Shown in pieces: positions 35,831-43,637 of a stretch of 64,000 nt of DNA. Numbering within the stretch: the stretch's first letter is position 1; each line of letters opens with the position of its first letter. The stretch spans positions 248,001 through 312,000 of the forward strand of contig NZ_SMZP01000006.1 in assembly GCF_013181195.1 (NCBI RefSeq), in the 5' to 3' direction. The position numbers and the translations under genes were made by a program. The stretch is from Caulobacter sp. RHG1 (GTDB lineage Bacteria; Pseudomonadota; Alphaproteobacteria; Caulobacterales; Caulobacteraceae). The notes under the pieces are model-generated. The model saw nothing but the letters and a program-made list of their open reading frames with translations, searched no databases and was not told the origin of the DNA.

Positions 35831-35952
35831 GGGTTTTTCGCGGCTCTCTGCAAAAAAATCTGCCGATGTCTGACGGAAACCGGTTTCCGCCGCATCGCTC
35901 TAGGCAGGCGTTCCAAGAAGCGCCGCTGGAAACGAAAAAAGGGAGGGGCCGC

Positions 35953-38900
35953 ATGCGAACGTCGCTGCGCAACCAAGACAAGTCCTATCTGATGCTCGCC
36001 GCGGGCGCGACCGCGCTGCTGGCCGCCTCGGGCGTGCACGCGCAGGTGCGCAAGTTCGACGTGGCCGAGCAGCCCGCCGCCACGGGCATTCCCCAGTTCG
36101 GCAAGCAGGCCGAGCTGCAGATCCTGGCCCCGCAAGGCGCTGTCCAGGGCAAGCACGTCAACGCGGTGCGCGGCGCCTATACGGTCGAGGAAGGTCTCGC
36201 CCGCCTGCTGCGCGGCGGCGACTTGACCGTCGTCTCCAACAACGGCCGCACCGCGGTGCTGGGCCAGACCGCTTCGCTGCAGCTGGCCTCGACCGCCCCT
36301 GTGCCGCTGATCGCCGCCCAGGCCGTCGCCCCCGTCTCCGCGCCGCCGGAAGAGGCCGCCGCCGAGGTCGAGGCCGTCGTGGTCACCGGCTTCCGCGCCA
36401 GCCTGCAGAGCGCCATGAACATCAAGCGCCGCGCCAGCGGCGTGGTCGACGTCATCAAGGCCGAGGACATCGCCGACTTCCCGGACGCCAACCTGGCCGA
36501 GTCCATCCAGCGCGTGCCGGGCGTCTCGATCGCCCGCGACGCCGGTGAAGGCCGCCAGATCACCGTCCGCGGCCTGGGTCCGCAGTTCACCCGCGTACGG
36601 ATCAACGGCGTCGAAGGCCAGAGCACGGCCAGCGGCACCGACAGCTCGGGCGGCGCCAACCGCAACCGTGCGTTCGACTTCAACGTCTTCGCTTCGGAGC
36701 TCTTCAACAGCATCACGGTGCGCAAGACCGCCTCGGCCCAGACCGAGGAAGGCTCGCTGGGCGCCACGGTCGACCTGCAGACCGGCCGGCCGTTCGACTA
36801 CAAGGGCGCGACCCTCGTGGTCTCGGCCCAGCAGGGCTACAACGACCTCTCCAAGTCCTGGGACCCGCGCTTCGCGGTCCTGGCTTCCAACACCTGGTTC
36901 GACGGCAAGCTGGGCGGCCTGGTCTCGGTGGCCTACACCGAGCGTGGCCTGCTCGAAGAGGGCCACGGTTCGGGCGGCTGGCTGAACGGCACGGAAGTCG
37001 GCGGCTTCAGCCCGGCCTCGACCTTCAAGCCGGCCAGCACGGCCTCGGTGTTCACGCCGCGCTTCCCGCGTTACGGCCGCCTGACCCACGAGCAGAAGCG
37101 CCTGGGCCTGACCGGCTCGTTCCAGATGCGCCCGGACGACAAGACCCTGATCGGCCTGGACGTGCTCTATTCCGATTTCAAGGCGACGCGCGAAGAGAAC
37201 TGGCTGGAAGCCCTGTCGTTCGCCCGCAACGCCTCGCAGGGCGGCCGTCCCGAGATCATCGTCCGTGACGGTGTGGTCAATTCGAAAGGGGACATGGTCT
37301 ACGGCCTGTTCGACGACGTCGACGTCGAGAGCGAGACCCGCTTTGACAAGCTGGACACCGAGTACACCCAGGCCACGTTCTCGGTCGAGCGCCAGTTCGG
37401 CGATCGCTTGAAGGTGAGCGGTCTGGCCGGCTTCTCGAAGTCGGACTTCAACAACCCGATCCAGACCACGGTGATCCTGAACCGCGAGAACGCCGACAAC
37501 TTCTCGTACGACTATCGGGTCAATCCGAACCTGCCGGCGATGAGCTTCGGCTTCGACGTCACCGATCCGCTGGCCTACAACTTCGGCGCGGCGCGTTCGG
37601 AGATCCGCCTGCGGCCGCAGGGCGTGACCAACAAGATCGCCACCTTCCAGCTGGACGGCGACTATCGCCTGGCCGATGGCCTGCAACTGAAGGCCGGCGT
37701 CAATCTCAAGCAGTACGACTTCAGCTCGTGGGCCCTGGCGCGGGTCAACGAGTCCGTCGTTCCGACCCTGCCGGCCGGCACGACCCTGACCAGCCTGACG
37801 AAGATGGTGTCGGGCTTCGGCAAGAACCTCGGGGCGACGGGCATTCCGACCCAGTGGATCGCGCCGGACCTGGACGCCTTCGCCAAGCTCTACAACATCT
37901 ACAGCGGCACGGGCCTGTTCGAGCTGTCGGGCGCCAGCAACGCCAACGCCCGCGGCAACATCCGCAGCGTCGAGGAGAAGGACAGCGCCGCCTACGTGCA
38001 GCTGGACTTCCAGACCGAACGCTTCGCCTTCCCGATCCGCGGCGATGTCGGCGTGCGCTACGTGAAGACCGAGCAGAGCTCGACGGGCTACCAGCTGGTG
38101 GCCGGCGCGGCTCAGCAGACCACGGTCAAGCGCGAGTATGACGACATCCTGCCGGCCCTGAACGTGACGGCCGAGGTCACGCCGGACTTCCTGCTGCGCT
38201 TCGGCGCGGCCAAGGTGATGACCCGTCCGAACCTGGGCAGCCTGACCCCCGGCGGCAGCCTGTCGACCGTGGGCGTGTTCAGCGTCAGCTCGGGCAATCC
38301 GAACCTGAAGCCGATCCGCGCCACCACCTACGACCTGTCGGCCGAGTGGTACTTCGCCAAGGACGGCCTGCTGTCGGTCGGTCTGTTCTACAAGGACATC
38401 AGCAGCTACATCCAGACGTCGCGGATCTCGCAGCCGTTCAGCGCCTCGGGCCTGCCGGTCAGCCTGCTGGACGGCCTGGGCGTCTCGGCCGGCGACACCT
38501 TCCTGTTCAGCCAGCCGGTCAACACCAAGGGCGGCCCGCTGAAGGGCATCGAGGTCAGCTACCAGCAGCCGTTCAGCTTCCTGCCGGGCGTGCTTAAGCA
38601 CACGGGCGCGATCCTCAACGCTACGGTGGTCGACTCCAAGATCGACTACATCTCGGCGCGCTCGGCGACGGGCTTCGTGCAGAACGACCTGGTCGGCCTG
38701 TCGAAGAACGCCTTCAACGCCACGCTCTACTACGAGGACGAGGTGTTCAGCGCCCGCGTCTCGGCGGCCTATCGCGACAAGTACCTGACCGCCGTGCCCA
38801 GCGGCACCAGCACCAACGACATCGACGGCGTGCGGTCGATCACGACCATCGACGCTTCGGCGTCGTACGCGATCAACAAGAAGCTGAAGCTGACGTTCGA

Positions 38901-39018
38901 GGGTCTGAACCTGACCGACGCCTTCAACAATCAGTACACGGATAGCAACCGCGACAGCGTCTACGTCTATTCGCATACGGGCCGTCAGTTCAATTTCGGG
39001 CTGCGGTACTCGTTCTAA
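35953..39018 (+). CDS. STN-domain TonB-dependent receptor, Xanthomonas/Caulobacter carbohydrate-type (module 2)
   Basis: 1021 residues from ATG 35953, chosen for GGGAGGGG upstream and the signal peptide that follows (MLAAGATALLAASGVHAQ). STN domain at residues 30-100 (KFDVAEQPAATGIPQFGKQA, AYTVEEGLARLLRGGDLTVV). The plug has the TIGR01782-type sequence: VVVTGFRASLQSAMNIKRRA, IADFPDANLAESIQRVPGVS, VRGLGPQFTRVRINGVEG. A long barrel ends in RQFNFGLRYSF. This receptor class is frequent in sugar-uptake loci. The pectinesterase just downstream suggests a pectin-derived ligand. Confidence 0.93.
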   Translation: MRTSLRNQDKSYLMLAAGATALLAASGVHAQVRKFDVAEQPAATGIPQFGKQAELQILAPQGAVQGKHVNAVRGAYTVEEGLARLLRGGDLTVVSNNGRTAVLGQTASLQLASTAPVPLIAAQAVAPVSAPPEEAAAEVEAVVVTGFRASLQSAMNIKRRASGVVDVIKAEDIADFPDANLAESIQRVPGVSIARDAGEGRQITVRGLGPQFTRVRINGVEGQSTASGTDSSGGANRNRAFDFNVFASELFNSITVRKTASAQTEEGSLGATVDLQTGRPFDYKGATLVVSAQQGYNDLSKSWDPRFAVLASNTWFDGKLGGLVSVAYTERGLLEEGHGSGGWLNGTEVGGFSPASTFKPASTASVFTPRFPRYGRLTHEQKRLGLTGSFQMRPDDKTLIGLDVLYSDFKATREENWLEALSFARNASQGGRPEIIVRDGVVNSKGDMVYGLFDDVDVESETRFDKLDTEYTQATFSVERQFGDRLKVSGLAGFSKSDFNNPIQTTVILNRENADNFSYDYRVNPNLPAMSFGFDVTDPLAYNFGAARSEIRLRPQGVTNKIATFQLDGDYRLADGLQLKAGVNLKQYDFSSWALARVNESVVPTLPAGTTLTSLTKMVSGFGKNLGATGIPTQWIAPDLDAFAKLYNIYSGTGLFELSGASNANARGNIRSVEEKDSAAYVQLDFQTERFAFPIRGDVGVRYVKTEQSSTGYQLVAGAAQQTTVKREYDDILPALNVTAEVTPDFLLRFGAAKVMTRPNLGSLTPGGSLSTVGVFSVSSGNPNLKPIRATTYDLSAEWYFAKDGLLSVGLFYKDISSYIQTSRISQPFSASGLPVSLLDGLGVSAGDTFLFSQPVNTKGGPLKGIEVSYQQPFSFLPGVLKHTGAILNATVVDSKIDYISARSATGFVQNDLVGLSKNAFNATLYYEDEVFSARVSAAYRDKYLTAVPSGTSTNDIDGVRSITTIDASASYAINKKLKLTFEGLNLTDAFNNQYTDSNRDSVYVYSHTGRQFNFGLRYSF

Positions 39019-39048
39019 AGTCCACTATTCTTCCCCCCGAGGAATTTG

Positions 39049-39088
39049 GGGCGTCGGCGGTCCTCCCCGCCGGCGCCCGCTCTTTTTG
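39049..39088 (+). terminator. Terminator-like hairpin between receptor 2 and pectinesterase
   Basis: GGGCGTCGGCGG, loop TCCTCCC, CCGCCGGCGCCC with one G-T wobble, then GCTCTTTTT. The T tract runs straight into the Shine-Dalgarno (GGAAAG) of the pectinesterase, whose ATG is 12 bases on. It can stop receptor transcripts and could attenuate or separate the pectinesterase from the receptor. Confidence 0.75.
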
Positions 39089-39100
39089 GAAAGACGCATC

Positions 39101-40201
39101 ATGTCGCTGTTTCTTCCCGATCGCCGCAGCGTCCTGGCCGGCGCGGCGTTGCTGGTCCCGGGCGTGGCGTCGGCCGCGGCGCGCTATGACGCGGTGCTGT
39201 GGCGCGGACCCGGCAAGCCGCCGGTCGCCGCCCCGACCTATGCCAGCCTGTCTGCGGCGGTCGCAGCCGCGCCGGCCAACGGGACGAAGCCCTTCCGCAT
39301 CTTCGTGGCCCGTGGCGTCTGGGACGAGCAGGTCGTCATCGACAAGCCGTTCGTCCATCTGGTCGGCCAGGATCGCAAGGCCTCGGTGATCAGCCACCTG
39401 GCCGCCTCGGGCCTGACCGCGCCGGACGGCAAGCGCTGGGGCACCTTCCGCACGCCGACCCTGTTCGTTCGCGCGCCGGACTTCGCGGCCCGCAACCTGA
39501 CCATCCAGAACGCCTTCGACGGCCTGGCCGAAATGTCCAAGCCGGGCGGCCTGCACTCGCACGACGGCGGCGGCCCGCAGGCCGTGGCGCTGATGCTGGA
39601 CAAGGGCTCGGACCGCGCGCGGTTCGCCGACGTGGACCTGCTCAGCTACCAGGACACCCTGTTCCCCGACGCCGGCTCCAGCCTGTTCGAGCGCTGCCTC
39701 GTCACCGGCAGCTATGACTTCATCTTCGGCGCGGGTCAGGCCCTGTTCCGCGACTGCGAGATCCGCTCGCGGCCGCGGCCGGTCGACCCGATCGACGGCT
39801 ATATCGTCGCTCCCAGCACCTCGATCGAGCAGCCGGTCGGCTTCGTGTTCGTCAAATGCCGCCTGACGAAGGAGGCTGGCACGAAGAAGGGCTCCGTCTA
39901 TCTGGGCCGCCCCTGGCGTCCCTCCAGCCAGTTCGCCGACGGTCGCTACGGCGACCCCAAGTTCCAGGGCGCGACCGCCTTCATCGACTGCTGGATGGAC
40001 GACCACATCGCCCCGGCCGGGTGGACCGAGATGTGGTACACCGGCAAGGACGGCAACCCCCGCACCATGCTGCAGCCCGAGGACGCGCGGTTCTCGCAGT
40101 TCAACGCCACGGGGCCGGGCGCGGCGAAGTTCGAACGCGGCCGGTGGCTGTCGGCGAGCGAAGCCCGCGCCATGACCCAGGTGGTGCTGGCGCGGCTCTA
40201 G
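39101..40201 (+). CDS. Secreted pectinesterase (CE8)
   Basis: 366 residues from ATG 39101. N-terminus LPDRRSVLAGAALLVPGVAS has a twin-arginine-like signal. Right-handed beta-helix pectin methylesterase with motifs GPQAVALMLDKGSDRARFAD, LLSYQDTLF, SYDFIFGAGQALFRDCEI (the catalytic Asp of the DFIFG motif) and YLGRPWRPSSQFAD (the Arg of LGRPW). Removes methyl groups from pectin in the periplasm or outside. Its stop codon overlaps the stop of the convergent BCCT gene. Sits right after receptor 2. Confidence 0.93.
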   Translation: MSLFLPDRRSVLAGAALLVPGVASAAARYDAVLWRGPGKPPVAAPTYASLSAAVAAAPANGTKPFRIFVARGVWDEQVVIDKPFVHLVGQDRKASVISHLAASGLTAPDGKRWGTFRTPTLFVRAPDFAARNLTIQNAFDGLAEMSKPGGLHSHDGGGPQAVALMLDKGSDRARFADVDLLSYQDTLFPDAGSSLFERCLVTGSYDFIFGAGQALFRDCEIRSRPRPVDPIDGYIVAPSTSIEQPVGFVFVKCRLTKEAGTKKGSVYLGRPWRPSSQFADGRYGDPKFQGATAFIDCWMDDHIAPAGWTEMWYTGKDGNPRTMLQPEDARFSQFNATGPGAAKFERGRWLSASEARAMTQVVLARL

Positions 40202-42108
40202 GCGGTCCGCCAGCGCTCCAGGTGATAGAGGACGTCGGCGACCACCTGTTCCTGGGTGAAGCCGGTGACGTCGCGGGGCCTGGCGACATCGTCCGAACTG
40301 GCTGACACCCGCCATTCCATCGCCCGGCGGCTCTCCGGCGCATCCAGCGCCGTCAGGGCCGGCCGTGGCCGGGAGCGGGCGACCAGGCGATACTGGAAGC
40401 GCCGTCCGCCGTCGCCGATCGCGGCGTTCAGCAGCAGGCTGTCCTCGTCCCGCGTGACGACCGCGTCGAAGCCCTCCGCTGTCAGGCCGTCGCGCACGCT
40501 CTCCAGCGCCGGTACGCCGGTGCGGTCGATCTGGCGCTGGACCTCGCGGCGGCTGGCGGGCGACAGGATCCGCTTCAACTGCTCGGCCAGCGGCGGGGCC
40601 TCGGTCTCGACGGTGCGGCCGGCCACGTCGGCGTTCATCTGCCGGACCAGGCCCACGGCCAACAGGATCATGATCACCGCGAAGGGCAGGGCGGCCACCA
40701 GGGTGGCGGCCTGCAGCGCGCCCAGTCCGCCGGCCAGCAGCAGCAGGGCGGCGACCAGACCCAGCAGAACGCACCAGTACATGCGCTGCCAGCGCGGGGT
40801 GTCGTCGGCCCCGCCGGACGCGATGGTGTCGATGACCAGGGCGCCGGAGTCGGCCGAGGTCACGAAGAACACCGCCACCAGCACGATGGCCAGGGTCGAG
40901 GTGATCGCCGCGCCCGGCAGTTGCTCCAGGAAGTGGAACAGCGCGGTCGACAGGTCGGCGGTGACGGCCCGCGAGATCGCCCCGGCGGCCTGGCCCATGT
41001 CCAGGCTGATGGCGGTGTTGCCGAACACCGTCATCCACAGGAAGGTGAAGCCGGCCGGGACCAGCAGCACATTGAGGATGAACTGGCGCACCGTGCGGCC
41101 GCGCGAGATGCGGGCGATGAACATGCCCACGAACGGCGACCAGGCGATCCACCAGGCCCAGTAGAACAGCGTCCAGTCCGCCATCCACGCCCGCGGCTCG
41201 TAGGCGTAGAGGGTGAAGGTGCGGTGGACGAAGTGCTCCAGATAGGCGCCGAAGTTCTGGACCAGGGCCTTGAGCAGGAAACCGGTCGGACCCACCGCCA
41301 TTACGAACAGCATCAGCAGGATGGCCAGGATCAGGTTCAGCTCGGAGAGGCGGCGGACGCCCTTGCCGACGCCGCTCATCATCGAGGCGGTGGCGGCGCT
41401 CATCACCACGGCGATCAGGATCACCTGGACCCAGGCGTTGTTGGGGACGCCCAGCAGATAGGTCAGGCCGCTGTTCATCTGGGCCACGCCGAAGCCCAGC
41501 GAGGTGGCGATGCCGAAGGCCGTGCCGCAGATGGCGAAGATGTCGACGGCGTCGCCGATCGGACCCTTGATCCGCTTGCCCAGCAGCGGCGACAGGCCCG
41601 AGCGCAGGGTCAGCGGCAGGCCCTTGCGATGGGCGAAGAAGGCCAGGCTCAGGCCCACCACGGCGTAGATCGCCCAGGCATGGACGCCATAGTGGGTGAA
41701 GGTGATGACCATCGCTTCGCGGGCGGCCTCGAAGGTGCGCGGGGCGACCTCGGGCGGGCTGATATAGTGCTGGATCGGCTCGGCGACGCCGAAATACATC
41801 AGGCCGATGCCCATGCCGGCCGCGAACAGCATGGCCAGCCAAGAGACATAGGGAAAGTCGGGCTCGGAATCGTCCGGTCCCAGCTTCAGGGCGCCGGTGG
41901 GGCCCAGGGCCAGGAACAGCACCAGGCCCAGGAAGCCGGCGACCGAGGCGACATAGAACCAGCTGAAGGTGTCGATGACCCAGGCCTGGGCGGTCTTGAA
42001 GATGCGATCCGAAAATCCGGGCGCGACGACGGCCAGCACCAGCAGCAGCCCGATCACCAGGCTGGCCCCCCAAAAGACGCGGGGGTTCATTTTCGTCGTC
42101 AGCATCAT
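40198..42108 (-). CDS. BCCT-family transporter (betaine/choline/carnitine type)
   Basis: 636 residues from the first of two adjacent ATG codons, GAGG four bases upstream; a TTG just before is also in frame. Twelve-helix BCCT core with the family signature FYWAWWIAWSPFVGMFIARI and, in helix 4 region, GMGIGLMYFGVAEPIQHY. Unlike the short carriers it keeps a C-terminal cytoplasmic tail of about 130 residues, as BetT does. Imports quaternary amines, probably with Na+ or H+; the ligand is not determined. Confidence 0.92.
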   Translation of the reverse strand: MMLTTKMNPRVFWGASLVIGLLLVLAVVAPGFSDRIFKTAQAWVIDTFSWFYVASVAGFLGLVLFLALGPTGALKLGPDDSEPDFPYVSWLAMLFAAGMGIGLMYFGVAEPIQHYISPPEVAPRTFEAAREAMVITFTHYGVHAWAIYAVVGLSLAFFAHRKGLPLTLRSGLSPLLGKRIKGPIGDAVDIFAICGTAFGIATSLGFGVAQMNSGLTYLLGVPNNAWVQVILIAVVMSAATASMMSGVGKGVRRLSELNLILAILLMLFVMAVGPTGFLLKALVQNFGAYLEHFVHRTFTLYAYEPRAWMADWTLFYWAWWIAWSPFVGMFIARISRGRTVRQFILNVLLVPAGFTFLWMTVFGNTAISLDMGQAAGAISRAVTADLSTALFHFLEQLPGAAITSTLAIVLVAVFFVTSADSGALVIDTIASGGADDTPRWQRMYWCVLLGLVAALLLLAGGLGALQAATLVAALPFAVIMILLAVGLVRQMNADVAGRTVETEAPPLAEQLKRILSPASRREVQRQIDRTGVPALESVRDGLTAEGFDAVVTRDEDSLLLNAAIGDGGRRFQYRLVARSRPRPALTALDAPESRRAMEWRVSASSDDVARPRDVTGFTQEQVVADVLYHLERWRTA

Positions 42109-42190
42109 CAAACCTCAGCGGCCGGGTCGCCGCTTTCGCGACGCCCGGCCGTTCATTCCATCGTCAGAGCGGCGCGCTGGGCGCCGTGTC

Positions 42191-42760
42191 CTAGAGTGCG
42201 CGATGCAGCTTGTGCATCTCGTCGCGGCGCATGCCGCCGACCGCCGCGGCGATGCTGGCGGCGAAGGCGCTGGTCAGGGCGCCGATCCCCAGGAACAGCG
42301 AGATCTGGACGCTGATCTGGCCGGCGCGCAGGGCTTCAGCCGGGGTGAGGTCGACAGGCGCGGTAACGGCCGGCGCGGCCATCAGGGCCCCCAGCACCAG
42401 GAGGCCGACGACGCTGGTCGCCCAGGCCAGCAGGCCGTGGGCAGTGTCGCGGAAATGGGTCTCGTGGTCGTGAACGTACAGCCACTTGGTGCGCAGCCGC
42501 CCGGTCAGATAGCCGCCCAGCATGCTGGCCACGACCTGGCAGGCGACGAAGGCCGCGCCCAGGATCGGGGTGAAGTCCTCGGCCGTGACGCCGCTGGGCC
42601 AGCGTGGGGCCATCTTCAGTCCGAAGCCCGCACACAGCGAGACCAGCACGAACAGCATGGCGACGGTCGCCGCCGCCCCGGCCCAGATCGCGTCCCAGCT
42701 GATCGCCGACTGGGTCTCGTCGGGAATGACCTCGACCGTCGTGGGTGTTTCATAGGTCAT
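42191..42760 (-). CDS. Four-helix membrane protein of unknown function
   Basis: 189 residues. Four hydrophobic segments: AIWAGAAATVAMLFVLVSLC, FVACQVVASMLGGYLTGRL, LLAWATSVVGLLVLGALMAA and SLFLGIGALTSAFAASIAAA. A charged loop YVHDHETHFRDTAHGLLAW is the most distinctive part. Similar proteins occur in alphaproteobacteria without function. The 26-residue membrane gene lies 18 bases upstream, on the same strand. Confidence 0.75.
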   Translation of the reverse strand: MTYETPTTVEVIPDETQSAISWDAIWAGAAATVAMLFVLVSLCAGFGLKMAPRWPSGVTAEDFTPILGAAFVACQVVASMLGGYLTGRLRTKWLYVHDHETHFRDTAHGLLAWATSVVGLLVLGALMAAPAVTAPVDLTPAEALRAGQISVQISLFLGIGALTSAFAASIAAAVGGMRRDEMHKLHRAL

Positions 42761-42778
42761 GGCGGGGCTCCTGCCGGC

Positions 42779-42859
42779 TCAGAAGTGATGTGTGCAGAAG
42801 GCGAGCAGGAGGATGATCGGCAGGGGAACGCCCAGCAGCATCAGGAGGATGGATCGCAT
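42779..42859 (-). CDS. Tiny (26-residue) hydrophobic membrane peptide
   Basis: A short frame: M R S I L L M L L G V P L P, then IILLLAFCTHH F stop. One membrane-spanning segment with the -LLG-P-P-II-L- pattern of small alphaproteobacterial membrane peptides I recall. AAGGA stands about 10 bases before the ATG. Stop at 42779. It is too short for standard gene callers, and the case rests on the Shine-Dalgarno, composition and pattern. It precedes the four-helix membrane gene. Confidence 0.55.
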   Translation of the reverse strand: MRSILLMLLGVPLPIILLLAFCTHHF

Positions 42860-43041
42860 CGCGCAGGCTTCCTTGCTTGGTGAGGACAGGCTTGGCTGTG
42901 TTGCGCTGGGAAACGGCTCAGCTGTTCGAGAGTTCCGATCCATGCCGGAAGGCGTAGCGTCGACCTTGTTTCATGGCCGAGCTTGGCCGGCGCGGTGCGA
43001 GGCGATACCTCTACCGGAAAGCGTGAACCCGTTTAGGTCGT

Positions 43042-43629
43042 GTGCGAGAACTGGAGCGTCCCCTGGCTACTTCCTGGATTGTCGCCATCGGGCTGGCCTT
43101 GGCCGCCCTCGTCGTCGTGGTGATCTACAACGGCCTGGTCCGGGCCCGGGCGCTGGTGCGCGAAGGCTGGAGCGGCGTGACCGTGCAGCTGCGCCGCCGC
43201 GCCGATCTGATCCCCAACCTGGTGTCGTCGGTGAAGGGCTATGTCGAACACGAGCGCGGCCTGCTGGAGACGGTGACCGCCCGCCGCGCCGAGGCGGTGC
43301 AGGCCAGGACCGCGCCCGAGGCCGTCCGCGCCGACACGGCCCTGGACGGGGCGCTGGGCCGGCTGATGGTGGTGGCCGAGGCCTATCCCGACCTCAAGGC
43401 CGACCAGACCTTCCTGGCGCTGCAGGCGCAGCTGGCCGAGATCGAGACCGAGCTGCAGAGCGCCCGGCGTTACTACAACGCCACCGTCCGTGATCTGAAC
43501 ACCCGCATCGCCACCTTCCCCGCCTTGCTGATCGCCGGGCCGCTGGGCTTCCGCGAAGAGCCCTCTTTCACCGACGACGACCCCGGGCTGGGCGCCGCGC
43601 CGGCCGTGCAGTTCGACGCCGCCCGGTGA
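43042..43629 (+). CDS. LemA-family protein
   Basis: 195 residues, start GTG 43042. Short N-terminal membrane anchor (ATSWIVAIGLALAALVVVVI), then the LemA helical bundle: NGLVRARALVREGWSGVTVQ, RRRADLIPNLVSSVKGYVEH, ALQAQLAEIETELQSARRYY, NATVRDLNTRIATFPALLIA. LemA proteins are inner-membrane proteins of undefined function, often paired with a TPM- or DUF2207-type partner. The DUF2207 gene starts nine bases after this one. Confidence 0.9.
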   Translation: MRELERPLATSWIVAIGLALAALVVVVIYNGLVRARALVREGWSGVTVQLRRRADLIPNLVSSVKGYVEHERGLLETVTARRAEAVQARTAPEAVRADTALDGALGRLMVVAEAYPDLKADQTFLALQAQLAEIETELQSARRYYNATVRDLNTRIATFPALLIAGPLGFREEPSFTDDDPGLGAAPAVQFDAAR

Positions 43630-43637
43630 GGTCCTTC

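Noticed and set aside
35665..38976. 1103-codon minus-strand frame opposite TonB receptor 2
   Set aside because: Composition is low-complexity Arg/Gly/Gln with no domain; the receptor on the plus strand has clear motifs from end to end.
26101..40201. Lasso-peptide type cluster (FecI, FecR, TonB receptor and a hydrolase)
   Set aside because: Such clusters carry a short precursor, a transglutaminase-like and an asparagine-synthetase-like enzyme, and a prolyl-oligopeptidase-type isopeptidase. None is here; the hydrolase is an Ntn acylase.
38990..42073. 1027-codon minus-strand frame overlapping the BCCT gene
   Set aside because: Shifted frame of the BCCT transporter, which is a full family match.
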